Part shown: one piece after another, positions 47,391 through 57,165 of the stretch
Position numbering within the stretch: the first letter of the stretch is position 1
Layout: each line of letters begins with the position of its first letter
From: Sphingobacterium chuzhouense
Lineage (GTDB): Bacteria > Bacteroidota > Bacteroidia > Sphingobacteriales > Sphingobacteriaceae
Direction: 5' to 3'
DNA: 64,000 nt
NCBI RefSeq assembly: GCF_014692525.1
Contig: NZ_JACNYL010000001.1
Location: 1 to 64,000 of the forward strand
The notes under the pieces: model-generated
Databases searched by the model: none
What the model was told of the DNA's origin: nothing
The model's input: the letters and a program-made list of their open reading frames with translations, nothing else
Position numbers and translations under genes: made by a program

Positions 47391-48332
47391 TTATTTGAAC
47401 CTTTCTACAATGTCATCTACCATTAGGTCAACAGAAGTCAACCCACCACCGGAAATAAACCACAAATCAGGGTCTAGATAAAATATCTTACCATTTTTGA
47501 ACGCGTTTGTTTGTTTTACAAGCAGATTTTCCACTTCACTTAAATTTGCTTTTTTTCCAACAACAGCCGCATTCCTATCCACGATAAAAAGGTAATCTGG
47601 ATTAGCGTTAGCGATAAGTTCGTTAGACACCCGTTGCCCGTGTACCGACTCGTCTTTTAATTCCATAACGGGTTTAATATGCAATACATCATGTATAAAG
47701 CCGAAACGACTTCCTTTACCGAAAGCACTGAATTTACCATTGTTATAAATTAGGAAAAGCGCCTTACCAGGATCTCCTTCAAATTCCTTCTGCGCAACCT
47801 TAATTTTTTCCTCCAATTTATGAAGCTTTTCCTCCGCCACGTGCTCCTTATCGACAATTTTCGCCAAAAGCATAACATTATGTTTGAATGAAGGTAAATA
47901 ATCTTTATTATCTGTCCCGATAAAGATAGCAGGTGCAATATCATTCAGCTCGTCATAGAAACGTTCCTGACGGGTAGACATCAAAATCAAATCAGGAGAC
48001 AATGCATTTATCCCCTCAAAATTGGGTTCGATTACAGATCCTACATCTGCAATATCCGGGTTGTTTTTAAGATCGTCTAAATATTCCGGCATATATTTCT
48101 TGGGAATCCCGATAGGCGTTACACCCAACTCTTTTAAAGTCTCCAATGCCCCTATATCCAGCACTACGATACGCGACGGATTTTTGGGGACCATGGTCGG
48201 CCCCAGTTTATGTTCTATTTCAAGTTGCTCTTCAGAAACCTGTTCCTGCTTCGGATTAGAATTACAACCTGTTTGAATAAGGGCGAATAAAAGGCATGTC
48301 AGAACGAGTGTTGATTTAAATATTTTATTCAT
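47391..48332 (-). CDS. siderophore-type ABC transporter substrate-binding lipoprotein
   Basis: This 313-residue lipoprotein has lipobox LIQTGC. The periplasmic-binding fold of class III (FepB/FatB/YclQ-like) shows in PSRIVVLDIGALETLKELG and SPDLILMSTRQ. It would deliver a ferric siderophore, possibly a catecholate, to the permeases. The start at MNKIFKSTLV gives a proper signal peptide; 44 upstream in-frame codons overlap the ATPase gene. It is the last gene of the iron operon. Confidence 0.92.
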   Translation of the reverse strand: MNKIFKSTLVLTCLLFALIQTGCNSNPKQEQVSEEQLEIEHKLGPTMVPKNPSRIVVLDIGALETLKELGVTPIGIPKKYMPEYLDDLKNNPDIADVGSVIEPNFEGINALSPDLILMSTRQERFYDELNDIAPAIFIGTDNKDYLPSFKHNVMLLAKIVDKEHVAEEKLHKLEEKIKVAQKEFEGDPGKALFLIYNNGKFSAFGKGSRFGFIHDVLHIKPVMELKDESVHGQRVSNELIANANPDYLFIVDRNAAVVGKKANLSEVENLLVKQTNAFKNGKIFYLDPDLWFISGGGLTSVDLMVDDIVERFK

Positions 48333-48333
48333 T

Positions 48334-49116
48334 TCAAATATTAAAATAATTACAAATTTTCTTGTTGTTCTTTTCGATAATGTCAAATTCAATACCGAAA
48401 ATCTCCTGCAGAATTTCGGGTCTGATAATATGATTGACTTCATCATTATAACGTATTTTACCATCTTTCATGGCAATGATATAGTCTGAATATTGTGCTG
48501 CAAAATTAATTTCATGAATAACAATCACCACGGTTTTCCCCAACTCGTCTACCAACCTCCGCAAAGTTTTCATCACATGTACAGAATGCTTCATATCGAG
48601 GTTATTTAATGGCTCATCCAACAATATATATTCGGTATCCTGTGCGATAATCATCGAAATAAACGCGCGCTGACGCTGTCCTCCACTTAGCTCATCAATA
48701 TAGGCATCTGCCAAGTCCTCAAGATCAGAAAAAGCAATCGCTTCCTGCACTTTTTGCCAATCTGTTTCGGTCATTCTCCCCTTGCAATAAGGGAAACGCC
48801 CAAATGCGACCAAATCCCTGATTGTAATCTTCACATCCGTTTGGTTAGATTGCTTTAGAATAGAAAGCTTTGTCGCGAGATCATTGCTTTTATAATCACG
48901 GAGCGACTTATCCATAAAAGAAACTTCTCCCCCATCTTGTTTAAGCAATCGGCTGAGGATAGAAAGCAACGTACTTTTACCCGCACCATTTGGTCCAATA
49001 AGCGATGTAATATGGTTATCCGCTATCCCTCCTTCCAAGCCATCGATTACGCGTTTCTTTCCATAGTCTTTCACCAGACCTTGGAAAATCAACTTATTTT
49101 CTTTCTTGTGCTCCAT
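48334..49116 (-). CDS. iron-siderophore ABC transporter ATPase
   Basis: This 260-residue ATPase has Walker A GPNGAGKST, signature LSGGQRQR and Walker B YILLDEPL followed by NNLD. It is of the FecE/YclP type and works with the two FecCD permeases. Its start lies inside the 3' end of the upstream permease gene. Confidence 0.95.
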   Translation of the reverse strand: MEHKKENKLIFQGLVKDYGKKRVIDGLEGGIADNHITSLIGPNGAGKSTLLSILSRLLKQDGGEVSFMDKSLRDYKSNDLATKLSILKQSNQTDVKITIRDLVAFGRFPYCKGRMTETDWQKVQEAIAFSDLEDLADAYIDELSGGQRQRAFISMIIAQDTEYILLDEPLNNLDMKHSVHVMKTLRRLVDELGKTVVIVIHEINFAAQYSDYIIAMKDGKIRYNDEVNHIIRPEILQEIFGIEFDIIEKNNKKICNYFNI

Positions 49117-50042
49117 ATCAAATACATAAAGTAGACGCCACCCACAAAATTAATAACAATGCTCACCGTAGTCGAAAAGCTTAAAATATGTTCAACAAAA
49201 AATTGTCCTGCAATCAAACATATACAGGATACCGCACTGCAAAGCCATACGGTTTGTACATGTTTGTTCGTCTTGAACAACTCGTATGTTAAGTTCGTAA
49301 CCAAAATACCCAAAAACGTAATAGGCCCCACCAAAGCTGTTGAGACGGACACTAACAGCGCGATGATAAGCATAAATGTACGTATCAACTTATTATAGTC
49401 CAAACCTAAGTTAATGGCGTGGTCTTTCCCCAGCGCAATTACATCTAAATATTTTAAATAGCGAATTGTCAAGATAAGTGTTCCTACCAAAGTTATCGTC
49501 GCTATTCCCAATAATTTAACGTTCATCTTGGCAAATGAAACGAACATAAAATTTTGTACAATCGAAAATTCGTTCGGATCGATGACGACATGGAGAAACT
49601 GACTCAACGTATTGAACAACGTCCCCATGACCATGCCCATTAATAATAAATAGAAGATATTTTTTCGTTGCCTTCCAAAAATCAGCAAATACATAAATAC
49701 GGAAAAACCGAGCATCAGCAATACGGCATAGAAAAAGTTTTCTTGTTGTGAAATGACCTTAAACGCCTTATCCCCATAAAAGAAAACGATCAACGTCTGA
49801 AAGAGAATGAAGATCGACTCATATCCCATGATGGAAGGAGTCAATATCCTATTATTGGTAATCGTTTGAAAAACTACAGACGAAAAAGCTACACTGATAC
49901 CCACAATGATCATAGTTGCTAACCGGATACCCCGACGGCTTAATACGTAATCAAGGTTATTACCCATATTGTATGTCATAAACATTACAATGGATATAAC
50001 CAGCAACACAACCGACAATATAACCTTATACCCCAGCTTCAT
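49089..50042 (-). CDS. FecCD-family iron permease (second subunit)
   Basis: This 317-residue inner-membrane protein has about nine hydrophobic segments. The FecCD pattern shows in ALGKDHAINLG and ALVGPITFLGILVTNLTY. It is of the YclO/FatC type. It overlaps both neighbours, which supports one complex. Confidence 0.93.
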   Translation of the reverse strand: MKLGYKVILSVVLLVISIVMFMTYNMGNNLDYVLSRRGIRLATMIIVGISVAFSSVVFQTITNNRILTPSIMGYESIFILFQTLIVFFYGDKAFKVISQQENFFYAVLLMLGFSVFMYLLIFGRQRKNIFYLLLMGMVMGTLFNTLSQFLHVVIDPNEFSIVQNFMFVSFAKMNVKLLGIATITLVGTLILTIRYLKYLDVIALGKDHAINLGLDYNKLIRTFMLIIALLVSVSTALVGPITFLGILVTNLTYELFKTNKHVQTVWLCSAVSCICLIAGQFFVEHILSFSTTVSIVINFVGGVYFMYLIWSTRKKIS

Positions 50043-51037
50043 TTACTCTTTTTTAATATCAGCAAAAAGAAAGCAACGCCTCCAACAATACCTACGGTCA
50101 TCCCAATGGGTATTTCATAAGGGAAGACCAGCAGTCGACCAATGATATCACATACTAACAACAGCACCGCCCCTAAAAAGGCAGTCAGAGGCAAGGCGCG
50201 CCGAAGATTGTCACCGATGAGCATACTTACTACATTGGGTACGATAAGCCCAACAAACGGAATTGCTCCGACGGTTACAACCGATGCACTGACGACGAGT
50301 GACACGGCCACAAGACCTATATTAACAACCGTATGATAGGATAATCCCAAGTTGGTAGCAAAACTTTTTCCCATGCCGGCAATGGTAAACCGCTCTGCAT
50401 ACAGATAACTAATTACTACGATGGGCAAAATGATATAAATGGCTTCATATTGTCCCTGCATAACAGATGAGAAATCCCCTAATAACCATTCTTGTGTATT
50501 CTGAACGATATTATTTTTGTAAGCAAAAAATGTGGAAATAGATGCTAAAATACTTCCAAACATAATACCTACCAAGGGGATGAAAACGGTATTTTTATCT
50601 TTGACCTGTTCTACGAACCAAATAAAAAGAAGCGAAGACAAAAATGTAAAAACCAAGGCAGAAAGCATCCGAACCATCAAAGAGGCTTCTGGTGAAAATA
50701 CGAGCGCAAACAGTATTCCCATTTTTGCGGCTTCCAATGCACCAGAGGTCGTCGGCGAAACAAACCTGTTTTGCGATAGCTGTTGCATAATGAAGCCTGA
50801 AATACTCAGTCCTGCACCAACCAGAATTAACGCCAATGTGCGCGGAATACGACTGATTAAAAAAACCATAAGTTTATCGTCATCACCTAGCAAATCCATG
50901 ATGCGAATATCCTTAACCCCCGTAAACAAAGAAATCCATGCCAACAGCAGGATACAGCATACAGAGATAGTATAATAGATTACACTCCGGTTCTTTGTTC
51001 TCAAATTAATGTGTTTACAAATGTAGAGACGCAACAT
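50039..51037 (-). CDS. FecCD-family iron permease (first subunit)
   Basis: This 332-residue permease has about nine membrane segments and the FecCD signatures MGKSFATNLGLSY and GAIPFVGLIVPNVV. It is of the YclN/FatD type. The ATG lies in the centre of a perfect 30-bp palindrome. A TTG eleven codons in would start just before RTKNRSVIYY and could be the older start. It overlaps the second permease by 4 bases. Confidence 0.9.
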   Translation of the reverse strand: MLRLYICKHINLRTKNRSVIYYTISVCCILLLAWISLFTGVKDIRIMDLLGDDDKLMVFLISRIPRTLALILVGAGLSISGFIMQQLSQNRFVSPTTSGALEAAKMGILFALVFSPEASLMVRMLSALVFTFLSSLLFIWFVEQVKDKNTVFIPLVGIMFGSILASISTFFAYKNNIVQNTQEWLLGDFSSVMQGQYEAIYIILPIVVISYLYAERFTIAGMGKSFATNLGLSYHTVVNIGLVAVSLVVSASVVTVGAIPFVGLIVPNVVSMLIGDNLRRALPLTAFLGAVLLLVCDIIGRLLVFPYEIPIGMTVGIVGGVAFFLLILKKSK

Positions 51038-51051
51038 GTTGCGTCTCTACA
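51022..51051. repeat. perfect 30-bp palindrome at the permease start
   Basis: TGTAGAGACGCAACA is followed directly by its exact reverse complement, with no loop. The centre supplies the ATG of the permease gene. Similar GTAGAGACGC palindromes are dispersed repeats in other bacteria. It could fold as a hairpin between the YncE-like and permease cistrons. Confidence 0.9.
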
Positions 51052-51077
51052 GAAAATCCTATTTATATACAAAGGTA

Positions 51078-52121
51078 TTAATTTATTTTTGTCACAGTAT
51101 CACCGTTGGTATCTACCGGAGGAGCTGGTTGACCTTCTACCGGTCTTCCGCCCTTAGTCTTGTTGATAACATAGGCTGTTCCCTGAGCGTCAACTTTTAC
51201 GTGGTTAGGATGAGAGCCTGTCTGTAAGTCAGCTAGTACTTCGTATGATTTTGCGTCAATAACTGTCGTCGTCCCGGTCTGGCGGTTTGCAGAGTATATT
51301 CTGTTTTTAACCGGATCGTAGGCTACGCCGATGGCACCCGCACCTGTTTCAATAGTTTTTAATAGCTTTCCATCTGTATCTAAAACAGTCAGTGTACCCG
51401 ATTTCTGGTTGGTCACAAACAAGCGTTTGCCATCACTAATAATATTTACGGGTGACTCCCCACCAGAAGGGAATGTTTTCTCTATACTTTTTGTCTTTGT
51501 ATTGATTATGGCAACACTATTTGTACCCATGATGGTTGCGTATATTTTGTCCTTACTTCCTGCAAAAGCCATTCCCGTTAGGGTTTTCCCTAGATTCTCA
51601 ATCAGATGTGAGAACTTATTTGTCTTGCCGTCGATCACCCAAATACTGCTTGGATCACCCACATCACTTACATATACGATGTTATTATCTTCGTCCACAA
51701 GCACTTCTCGGGTATGGGATTTTTCACCTCCGTGATTAAATGTTGCGATCAGTTTACCCGATTTCAAATCAACTGCACTAACGGAATTCGTTCTTGTATT
51801 CGTCGTATAAACCGTCTGTGTTTTGTTGTTGATACCAATTCCAAAAGGTGGATTTTCTGCCAAGCTGATGCTGTCTACTATTGAAAGATCTGCGCGATCG
51901 ATCTTATATAACGCGCCCCCCGGGCTAGTTCGGGATCCTGCTCCGGTAACATACAAAAAACCATCCTGTTGGTTAATAACTGCTTCATATACACCGCGAC
52001 CGGCTGGCGCAGATTTTTCTACTTGCTGAGCGGACACCTGTAAAGCCGGTAACGCGGCTAGTCCTGCAAGCAACAAGAGACTCGTTCTGTTGCTTTTTTT
52101 AAAGGATTTATTCGTAACCAT
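51078..52121 (-). CDS. YncE-like beta-propeller protein (exported)
   Basis: This 347-residue protein has a signal peptide ending at VSAQQ, then YVTN-type beta-propeller repeats (YVTGAG, YTTNTRTNSVSAVD, YVSDVGDPSSIWVIDG, YSANRQTGTTTVIDA). YncE proteins bind DNA or ligands in the periplasm, and some are iron-regulated. Its place inside a siderophore operon suggests a ligand-binding or accessory role. The start at MVTNKSFKK follows the esterase stop by 31 bases. Confidence 0.85.
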   Translation of the reverse strand: MVTNKSFKKSNRTSLLLLAGLAALPALQVSAQQVEKSAPAGRGVYEAVINQQDGFLYVTGAGSRTSPGGALYKIDRADLSIVDSISLAENPPFGIGINNKTQTVYTTNTRTNSVSAVDLKSGKLIATFNHGGEKSHTREVLVDEDNNIVYVSDVGDPSSIWVIDGKTNKFSHLIENLGKTLTGMAFAGSKDKIYATIMGTNSVAIINTKTKSIEKTFPSGGESPVNIISDGKRLFVTNQKSGTLTVLDTDGKLLKTIETGAGAIGVAYDPVKNRIYSANRQTGTTTVIDAKSYEVLADLQTGSHPNHVKVDAQGTAYVINKTKGGRPVEGQPAPPVDTNGDTVTKIN

Positions 52122-52152
52122 AAAATTATTGTAATTAAGTAATCTATATATG

Positions 52153-53292
52153 TTAATTGTCTGAAATTTCCTGTTGCCAGCGTTCATAAAAACGGGTAAA
52201 AGCTTTCTGCCAGTACAACGCACCGTGTTTTCCCTCTTCATCTATATCAATCATAATTTTCACACACATCGCTTTTTTATGCTCATCAATAAAATCGAGC
52301 ATATCCGCGCGCATATCGCCTTGCCCTTCCGGCGCATTTTTGCGTTTTTCCTTCCCCCCAACATAAAAATAATAGCGTTGTCCACAGAGCAGACATGGAT
52401 TGCTCTTCAATTTTGACGAAAAGAGATCAGCCAACTGCTGTTTCCCTGTCCAAATCGATGGCGAAAAAACACCTAACGTACCAAATACATCGGCATGGAG
52501 CGCGCCAGCATAAAGTGTGAGTAAACCGCCGAATGAACTGCCGACCATGCCTGTATATCTTTTGTCTGCCAAGGTTCTGTAATGCTTGTCTACATAAGGC
52601 TTCAGTACCTCCACGATATCCCGCAGGTATAAGTGTCCTAGGGGTTCTTTCAACTCTTCAAATGGAAAGAGCAGAAACTCCCGGGCCCTATCGGTTGTTT
52701 GAGCTGGATGCTCGATTCCAATAACAATCGCCTGACGACCTGCGGCATCGATGGTCTCGTCTACCATCCATTCTACCGGGCCGGACCGACCTACGGATGT
52801 CGCCTCATCAAAAAGATGTTGTCCATCATGCATATATAGCACGGGATATTGTTTATCTGAATACGGATAATCTTTCGGCAGATAAATCCATACTTTTCTA
52901 TACGTATCCAAATAAGGGAAATAGAAGTTATCCGCCAATACGTGCACCTGTGGGCTAGCTGTAGACGGCGGAAATTTATCACGCCAGCCATCAATGGTAA
53001 CCTGCACTTCACTATCACGGCTGGCATCCACCTGATAGGGTGCAAGAAGCTCGCCGTTCGCTGTACTATTCAAGGTATCCCAAGCGCCTCTTGTGATTTT
53101 AAACTCCAACTCACTTTCCTCTAATCCCTCAAGTAATACGCTTGTTTTTTCGCCCAGCGGCGGTATAACGCCGACAGGATGAGCATCCACCTGCCAGTTA
53201 CTTACGTTGCTTGTCAAATAACATGGCTCACCAACAAAACTATTGCTGTTGTTCAAGATGTGGACGATGACCGTAAACGTTTTTTTTGACAT
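52153..53292 (-). CDS. esterase (Fes/IroE-like alpha/beta hydrolase)
   Basis: This 379-residue protein has no signal peptide. Residues 1-100 form a beta-sandwich resembling a starch-binding or enterochelin-esterase N-domain. The rest is an esterase-D/Fes-type hydrolase with VLYMHDGQHLFD and nucleophile GSSFGG; a C-terminal His lies in EGKHGALYW. Cytoplasmic hydrolysis of a tri-ester siderophore to release iron is plausible from context. It is the first gene of the minus-strand iron operon. Confidence 0.8.
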   Translation of the reverse strand: MSKKTFTVIVHILNNSNSFVGEPCYLTSNVSNWQVDAHPVGVIPPLGEKTSVLLEGLEESELEFKITRGAWDTLNSTANGELLAPYQVDASRDSEVQVTIDGWRDKFPPSTASPQVHVLADNFYFPYLDTYRKVWIYLPKDYPYSDKQYPVLYMHDGQHLFDEATSVGRSGPVEWMVDETIDAAGRQAIVIGIEHPAQTTDRAREFLLFPFEELKEPLGHLYLRDIVEVLKPYVDKHYRTLADKRYTGMVGSSFGGLLTLYAGALHADVFGTLGVFSPSIWTGKQQLADLFSSKLKSNPCLLCGQRYYFYVGGKEKRKNAPEGQGDMRADMLDFIDEHKKAMCVKIMIDIDEEGKHGALYWQKAFTRFYERWQQEISDN

Positions 53293-53340
53293 GCCTAGAT
53301 AACTAAACCCTGCGCTAAGCCGGACTATAAATTGGCGCTA

Positions 53341-53405
53341 ATTTAGATAGATTCTAAACAAATAACAAGCATTATCTGAATTTAATCTAAATTACCTTAT
53401 ATTTG
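53341..53405. promoter_or_regulatory. iron-box-like operators and TonB receptor promoter
   Basis: ATTTAGATAGATTCTAAAC (53341-53359, dyad TTTAGA-N5-TCTAAA) and ATCTGAATTTAATCTAAAT (53374-53392) are two inverted copies of one motif, 33 bp apart. The -7 box TATATTTG (53398-53405) follows the second copy. The dyad resembles operators of Fur-family regulators. It would control both divergent operons. Confidence 0.6.
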
Positions 53406-53431
53406 CACCTAATTATTATAGAGAATAATCC

Positions 53432-55825
53432 ATGCGCTATAAAATATGTATACTATCGGTACTGCTTTTGATATCCAGACTCGTACTTGCACAGACGACC
53501 GATTTTGCAACAGGTTATGTATACAATGAAGATGGAATTCCTCTTGGGGACGTCACTGTACAGTTGGGGAATAACGGTACAACGACGTTGTCCAACGGTC
53601 ATTTTAGTCTCGAAAGCATACCGGCAGGCAAGCATCTATTAACTGTTTCCGTTGTTGGATATTCGACTTTTCAAGATACCGTCGTCAAATTAGTGCAGGA
53701 AAATTTGGCATTACAGATTCGTTTGTCTAAAGATGATAAGGTCTTGCAAGAGGTTATGGTTGTAGGTAAATCGGAAACACAGCAGGTAAGGGAGCAAGCC
53801 ATTCGAGCGATTGTAGTCGATACTCGAGCTGTCGCGGAGCAGCCAGTCACATTATCTGAATTGATGAACCGTTCACCTGGCATACGGATTAGGCAAAGCG
53901 GGGGATTGGGCAATGCGGTGGATGTATCCATCAACGGTTTTCAAGGTAACTCTGTTCAATATTTCCGTGACGGTATTCCTTTAGAATATCTAGGAGGCGG
54001 TTATGGTATTAATAACGTCCCTGTTAACCAATTAGAACGAGTAGAAGTTTACAAAGGTGTAGTTCCTATGTCTCTGGGAGGAGATGCTCTTGGAGGCGCG
54101 GTTAATCTCGTGAGGCCAAAACATAAGGGCTCTTCCATCCTAACTTCTTACGAAATAGCATCTTTTAACACACATATTATCAATCTGTCGGCATATCAAA
54201 GTCCTTCATCGAAAAAATACTTTGTTGGATTGGATGCTTTTCTAAACTATTCAGACAACGATTACAAAGCAGATGTAGAAATTGTAGACGCAAATAGCAA
54301 TCCGCAAACAGTTACGTTGCCATTATTTCACAATGGATATAAGCACTATTTTGCTGAAGCGTATGGAGGCATCCGAGATGTTTCCTGGGCAGACGAACTT
54401 CAATTTGGACTTGCCGCTTACAATATCGACAGAGAATCCCAACATCCAGCAAGAATGACTACACCTTATGGCGCATTGAAGGTGTACAACAAAGGGATTA
54501 TACCGAGCTTACGGTACCAGAAAGCGTTTGGCAATATAAATATTGACCAATTCATATCCTATAGTCATATCAACAGATCCCGTGTGGATACCATCAAAGG
54601 CTCCTTTGACTGGTATGGGAATTTTAGGGAAAGAATCGGAGGTACACCGGGAGAAAGTCCAAGGCCTTCTCATTCAGATATAAACTTCAGCAATATTATC
54701 AATAGAACTAATCTCTCCTATTTCATCAATAAGAAACATCGTATCGAGGCCAATTTAGTATACAATTACATAAGCAGACTTGGAGAAGACCCTTTGGGAT
54801 TTCGATTCGAGGGAACGGATATTGATGTATTAACTAAAGAAGCTACATATAGCAAAACCATTGGGGGATTAATGTGGGAATCTAAATGGCTAAACAATAA
54901 ATTGACCAATCAATTGATGGGGAAATTTTTTGGTTTCAACACAAAAGGCATAAATGCTTTTATGGCCAACGATGTCGACCTTGATAAATACAAAACATAT
55001 TCGAACAATAATTGGGGCATAGGCCATGCTTTAAAATATCAACTGTCAGACCACGACTTCATTCGTGCTTCTTGGGAACTAACAAATCGATTACCGCGTG
55101 AAAACGAACTTTTTGGTGATAACGATACGCGAGCACCAAATTTCGAGTTGGAACCTGAACGCAGTTTTAACGTCAATATCGGATATCGCTTCCAAAAACA
55201 TAAACTGACCGCCGAAGTAAGTGGTTTTTATCGTAAAACAGACGGGATGATCCTCTTGGTTCCCATACAACCTCCCTTTGCGCAATATCGTAATTTAGAT
55301 AGCATTCGTGGTTATGGCTTTGACGTTGACCTTAGTTATCTGCTGACCAAAAATTTACAAGTGACAGCGAATGCGACATGGCAAGACAATCGTATGGTTG
55401 ACATTCCTGACGGTGTCAATGCATGGATGAATGGCACACGTGTTCGTAACACACCATATTTCTTTGCAAACGCGGGTATTACAGGTTCTTTTGGAGAGTT
55501 GTTGACGCATGGTGATCGGATAAAAACATACTTACATTGGAATTTTATTCGAGAATTTTACCTCAATCATATTCCGAGAGAAAATGAACCTAAAGGTTTT
55601 TTGGGTCTATTCGGACAAGCAAGTGTCCCTGTTACGAATATTGTGCCTAATCAGCATTTGATAACCGCAGGATTTAATTATTTTCTTCCAAAGCAGCCCA
55701 TATCTTTTGGGATTGAGGTTAAAAATTTAGCGAATGCTAAGCTATACGATTATTATAAAATACAACGACCTGGAAGAAGTTTTCATTTCAAAATAAATTA
55801 TCAATTGACAAAAAACAGCATATGA
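53432..55825 (+). CDS. TonB-dependent siderophore receptor
   Basis: This 797-residue outer-membrane receptor has a signal peptide (VLAQ), a CarboxypepD_reg-like domain (GYVYNEDGIPLGDVTVQLG, about 28-105), a plug (VTLSELMNRSPGIRIRQ) and a 22-strand-type barrel (about 240-797). It is FecA/FhuA-like. The divergent ABC transporter and esterase indicate a ferric siderophore substrate. It overlaps the DUF4374 gene by 4 bases. Confidence 0.92.
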   Translation: MRYKICILSVLLLISRLVLAQTTDFATGYVYNEDGIPLGDVTVQLGNNGTTTLSNGHFSLESIPAGKHLLTVSVVGYSTFQDTVVKLVQENLALQIRLSKDDKVLQEVMVVGKSETQQVREQAIRAIVVDTRAVAEQPVTLSELMNRSPGIRIRQSGGLGNAVDVSINGFQGNSVQYFRDGIPLEYLGGGYGINNVPVNQLERVEVYKGVVPMSLGGDALGGAVNLVRPKHKGSSILTSYEIASFNTHIINLSAYQSPSSKKYFVGLDAFLNYSDNDYKADVEIVDANSNPQTVTLPLFHNGYKHYFAEAYGGIRDVSWADELQFGLAAYNIDRESQHPARMTTPYGALKVYNKGIIPSLRYQKAFGNINIDQFISYSHINRSRVDTIKGSFDWYGNFRERIGGTPGESPRPSHSDINFSNIINRTNLSYFINKKHRIEANLVYNYISRLGEDPLGFRFEGTDIDVLTKEATYSKTIGGLMWESKWLNNKLTNQLMGKFFGFNTKGINAFMANDVDLDKYKTYSNNNWGIGHALKYQLSDHDFIRASWELTNRLPRENELFGDNDTRAPNFELEPERSFNVNIGYRFQKHKLTAEVSGFYRKTDGMILLVPIQPPFAQYRNLDSIRGYGFDVDLSYLLTKNLQVTANATWQDNRMVDIPDGVNAWMNGTRVRNTPYFFANAGITGSFGELLTHGDRIKTYLHWNFIREFYLNHIPRENEPKGFLGLFGQASVPVTNIVPNQHLITAGFNYFLPKQPISFGIEVKNLANAKLYDYYKIQRPGRSFHFKINYQLTKNSI

Positions 55826-57129
55826 AAAAGTACATCAATCTCTCCCTTCTTGCTTTAGTAGCAGGAAGTTTAACATTTAGCTCCTGTAAAAGTGATGATC
55901 CCGATCCAGAACAGGAAGGTTCCGAGAAATATGTTATAATGACGTTAAGTGATCGAACAACAGGTCAAAAAGCAGGCTATACCAGTGCTTTTGACGAGTT
56001 TCCAACCGGAACAATTTCCAATGTGGGTGCAACTTCATTAGAAGGCGAGGGTATGGGCGGATGGAGAACACATGGTAACAATATCTACAAAATGTTCCGA
56101 ACTGCGGATTATGCTACAGGCATAGAGAAACTCAATATCTCAGCAAACGGTATTGTCACCGCCGGTGCTTTTATCGCTTCTAAAAATCAAGCCGAGGCCG
56201 CTAAATACTTCGGAACAGGAAACTTCGTTATCAAAGATGACAATTTAGGATATTATTGGGATGCCGCTGAGCCTATGAAAATCCAGAAATTCAACCCAAG
56301 TACTATGCAGAACACCGGGTCACTTGATTTGACGGCGGCCGTAAATGAACATGGTGAAAGTGAAACAGGCATTAATTTCAGAGCAGTTGGACAAAAATTT
56401 TTGGCTATCAAAGGAAACAAGCTATATGCCAATATCACCTATGCAAAAAATACGAGTACTCAAGGTCAAGTAGGCTTTTTCGATGATTTCTTTCCTAATG
56501 TATACATTGCAGTCATTGACCTCAACAACGAATCATACGAAAACATAATCGAAATCGAAGATACCGGAAGCATTGCTTATATTAACGAAAATCACATGTA
56601 CGACTTTGACACCAATGGTGATTTATATATTGTTACTCAAGGACGTTCCGCTATCGGAGGAAAATCAAAAATCGTTCGTATTAAAGCAAATGAATCAGAC
56701 ATAGACCAAGCTTGGGAACTGAAGTTTTCTGACTTCCGGGCAGCTGATAACGGAAAGTTTGTAGGTGTTTTTGCCAATAATGGAAAGCTGATCGTCACCT
56801 TAAACACAGAAACCCTTACGGGAGGTGGAACAGGTAACATCAACCGTGGTAACATATGGAAGTTTTATTCGGTAGATGTAGCAAATCCGGAATTCAAAGA
56901 AATAACAGGTATTCCTGCAGGAACCAATCCTGGGGCGGCGATGGCTGCTACTGAGGTAGATGGTAAAATTTATTTGAGATGTGCACAGCTCAACACTAAC
57001 GATGGTGAGGATGAATATAAGAACGGCTACTATGAGTATAACCCTTCATCCAATTCAGCAAGTTTGGCTTTCGAAGTAAATGTAGGCGGAGCTGTATCGG
57101 GCTTCACCAAAGTAAACATTGGAAATTAG
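55822..57129 (+). CDS. DUF4374 lipoprotein
   Basis: This 435-residue lipoprotein (FSSC lipobox) has a beta-propeller-like DUF4374 domain (SEKYVIMTLSDRTTG near residue 34; GGWRTHGNNIYKM). Family members accompany siderophore TonB receptors and probably bind the ligand at the surface. The translational overlap with the receptor supports a pair. Confidence 0.9.
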   Translation: MKKYINLSLLALVAGSLTFSSCKSDDPDPEQEGSEKYVIMTLSDRTTGQKAGYTSAFDEFPTGTISNVGATSLEGEGMGGWRTHGNNIYKMFRTADYATGIEKLNISANGIVTAGAFIASKNQAEAAKYFGTGNFVIKDDNLGYYWDAAEPMKIQKFNPSTMQNTGSLDLTAAVNEHGESETGINFRAVGQKFLAIKGNKLYANITYAKNTSTQGQVGFFDDFFPNVYIAVIDLNNESYENIIEIEDTGSIAYINENHMYDFDTNGDLYIVTQGRSAIGGKSKIVRIKANESDIDQAWELKFSDFRAADNGKFVGVFANNGKLIVTLNTETLTGGGTGNINRGNIWKFYSVDVANPEFKEITGIPAGTNPGAAMAATEVDGKIYLRCAQLNTNDGEDEYKNGYYEYNPSSNSASLAFEVNVGGAVSGFTKVNIGN

Positions 57130-57130
57130 C

Positions 57131-57161
57131 AAAAAAAAGGACTCGAATCGAGTCCTTTTTT
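57131..57161. terminator. bidirectional terminator between convergent genes
   Basis: GGACTCGA and TCGAGTCC form a tight stem with A-runs before and T-runs after it. It serves the DUF4374 gene and the convergent DUF1080 gene. Confidence 0.92.
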
Positions 57162-57165
57162 GATA

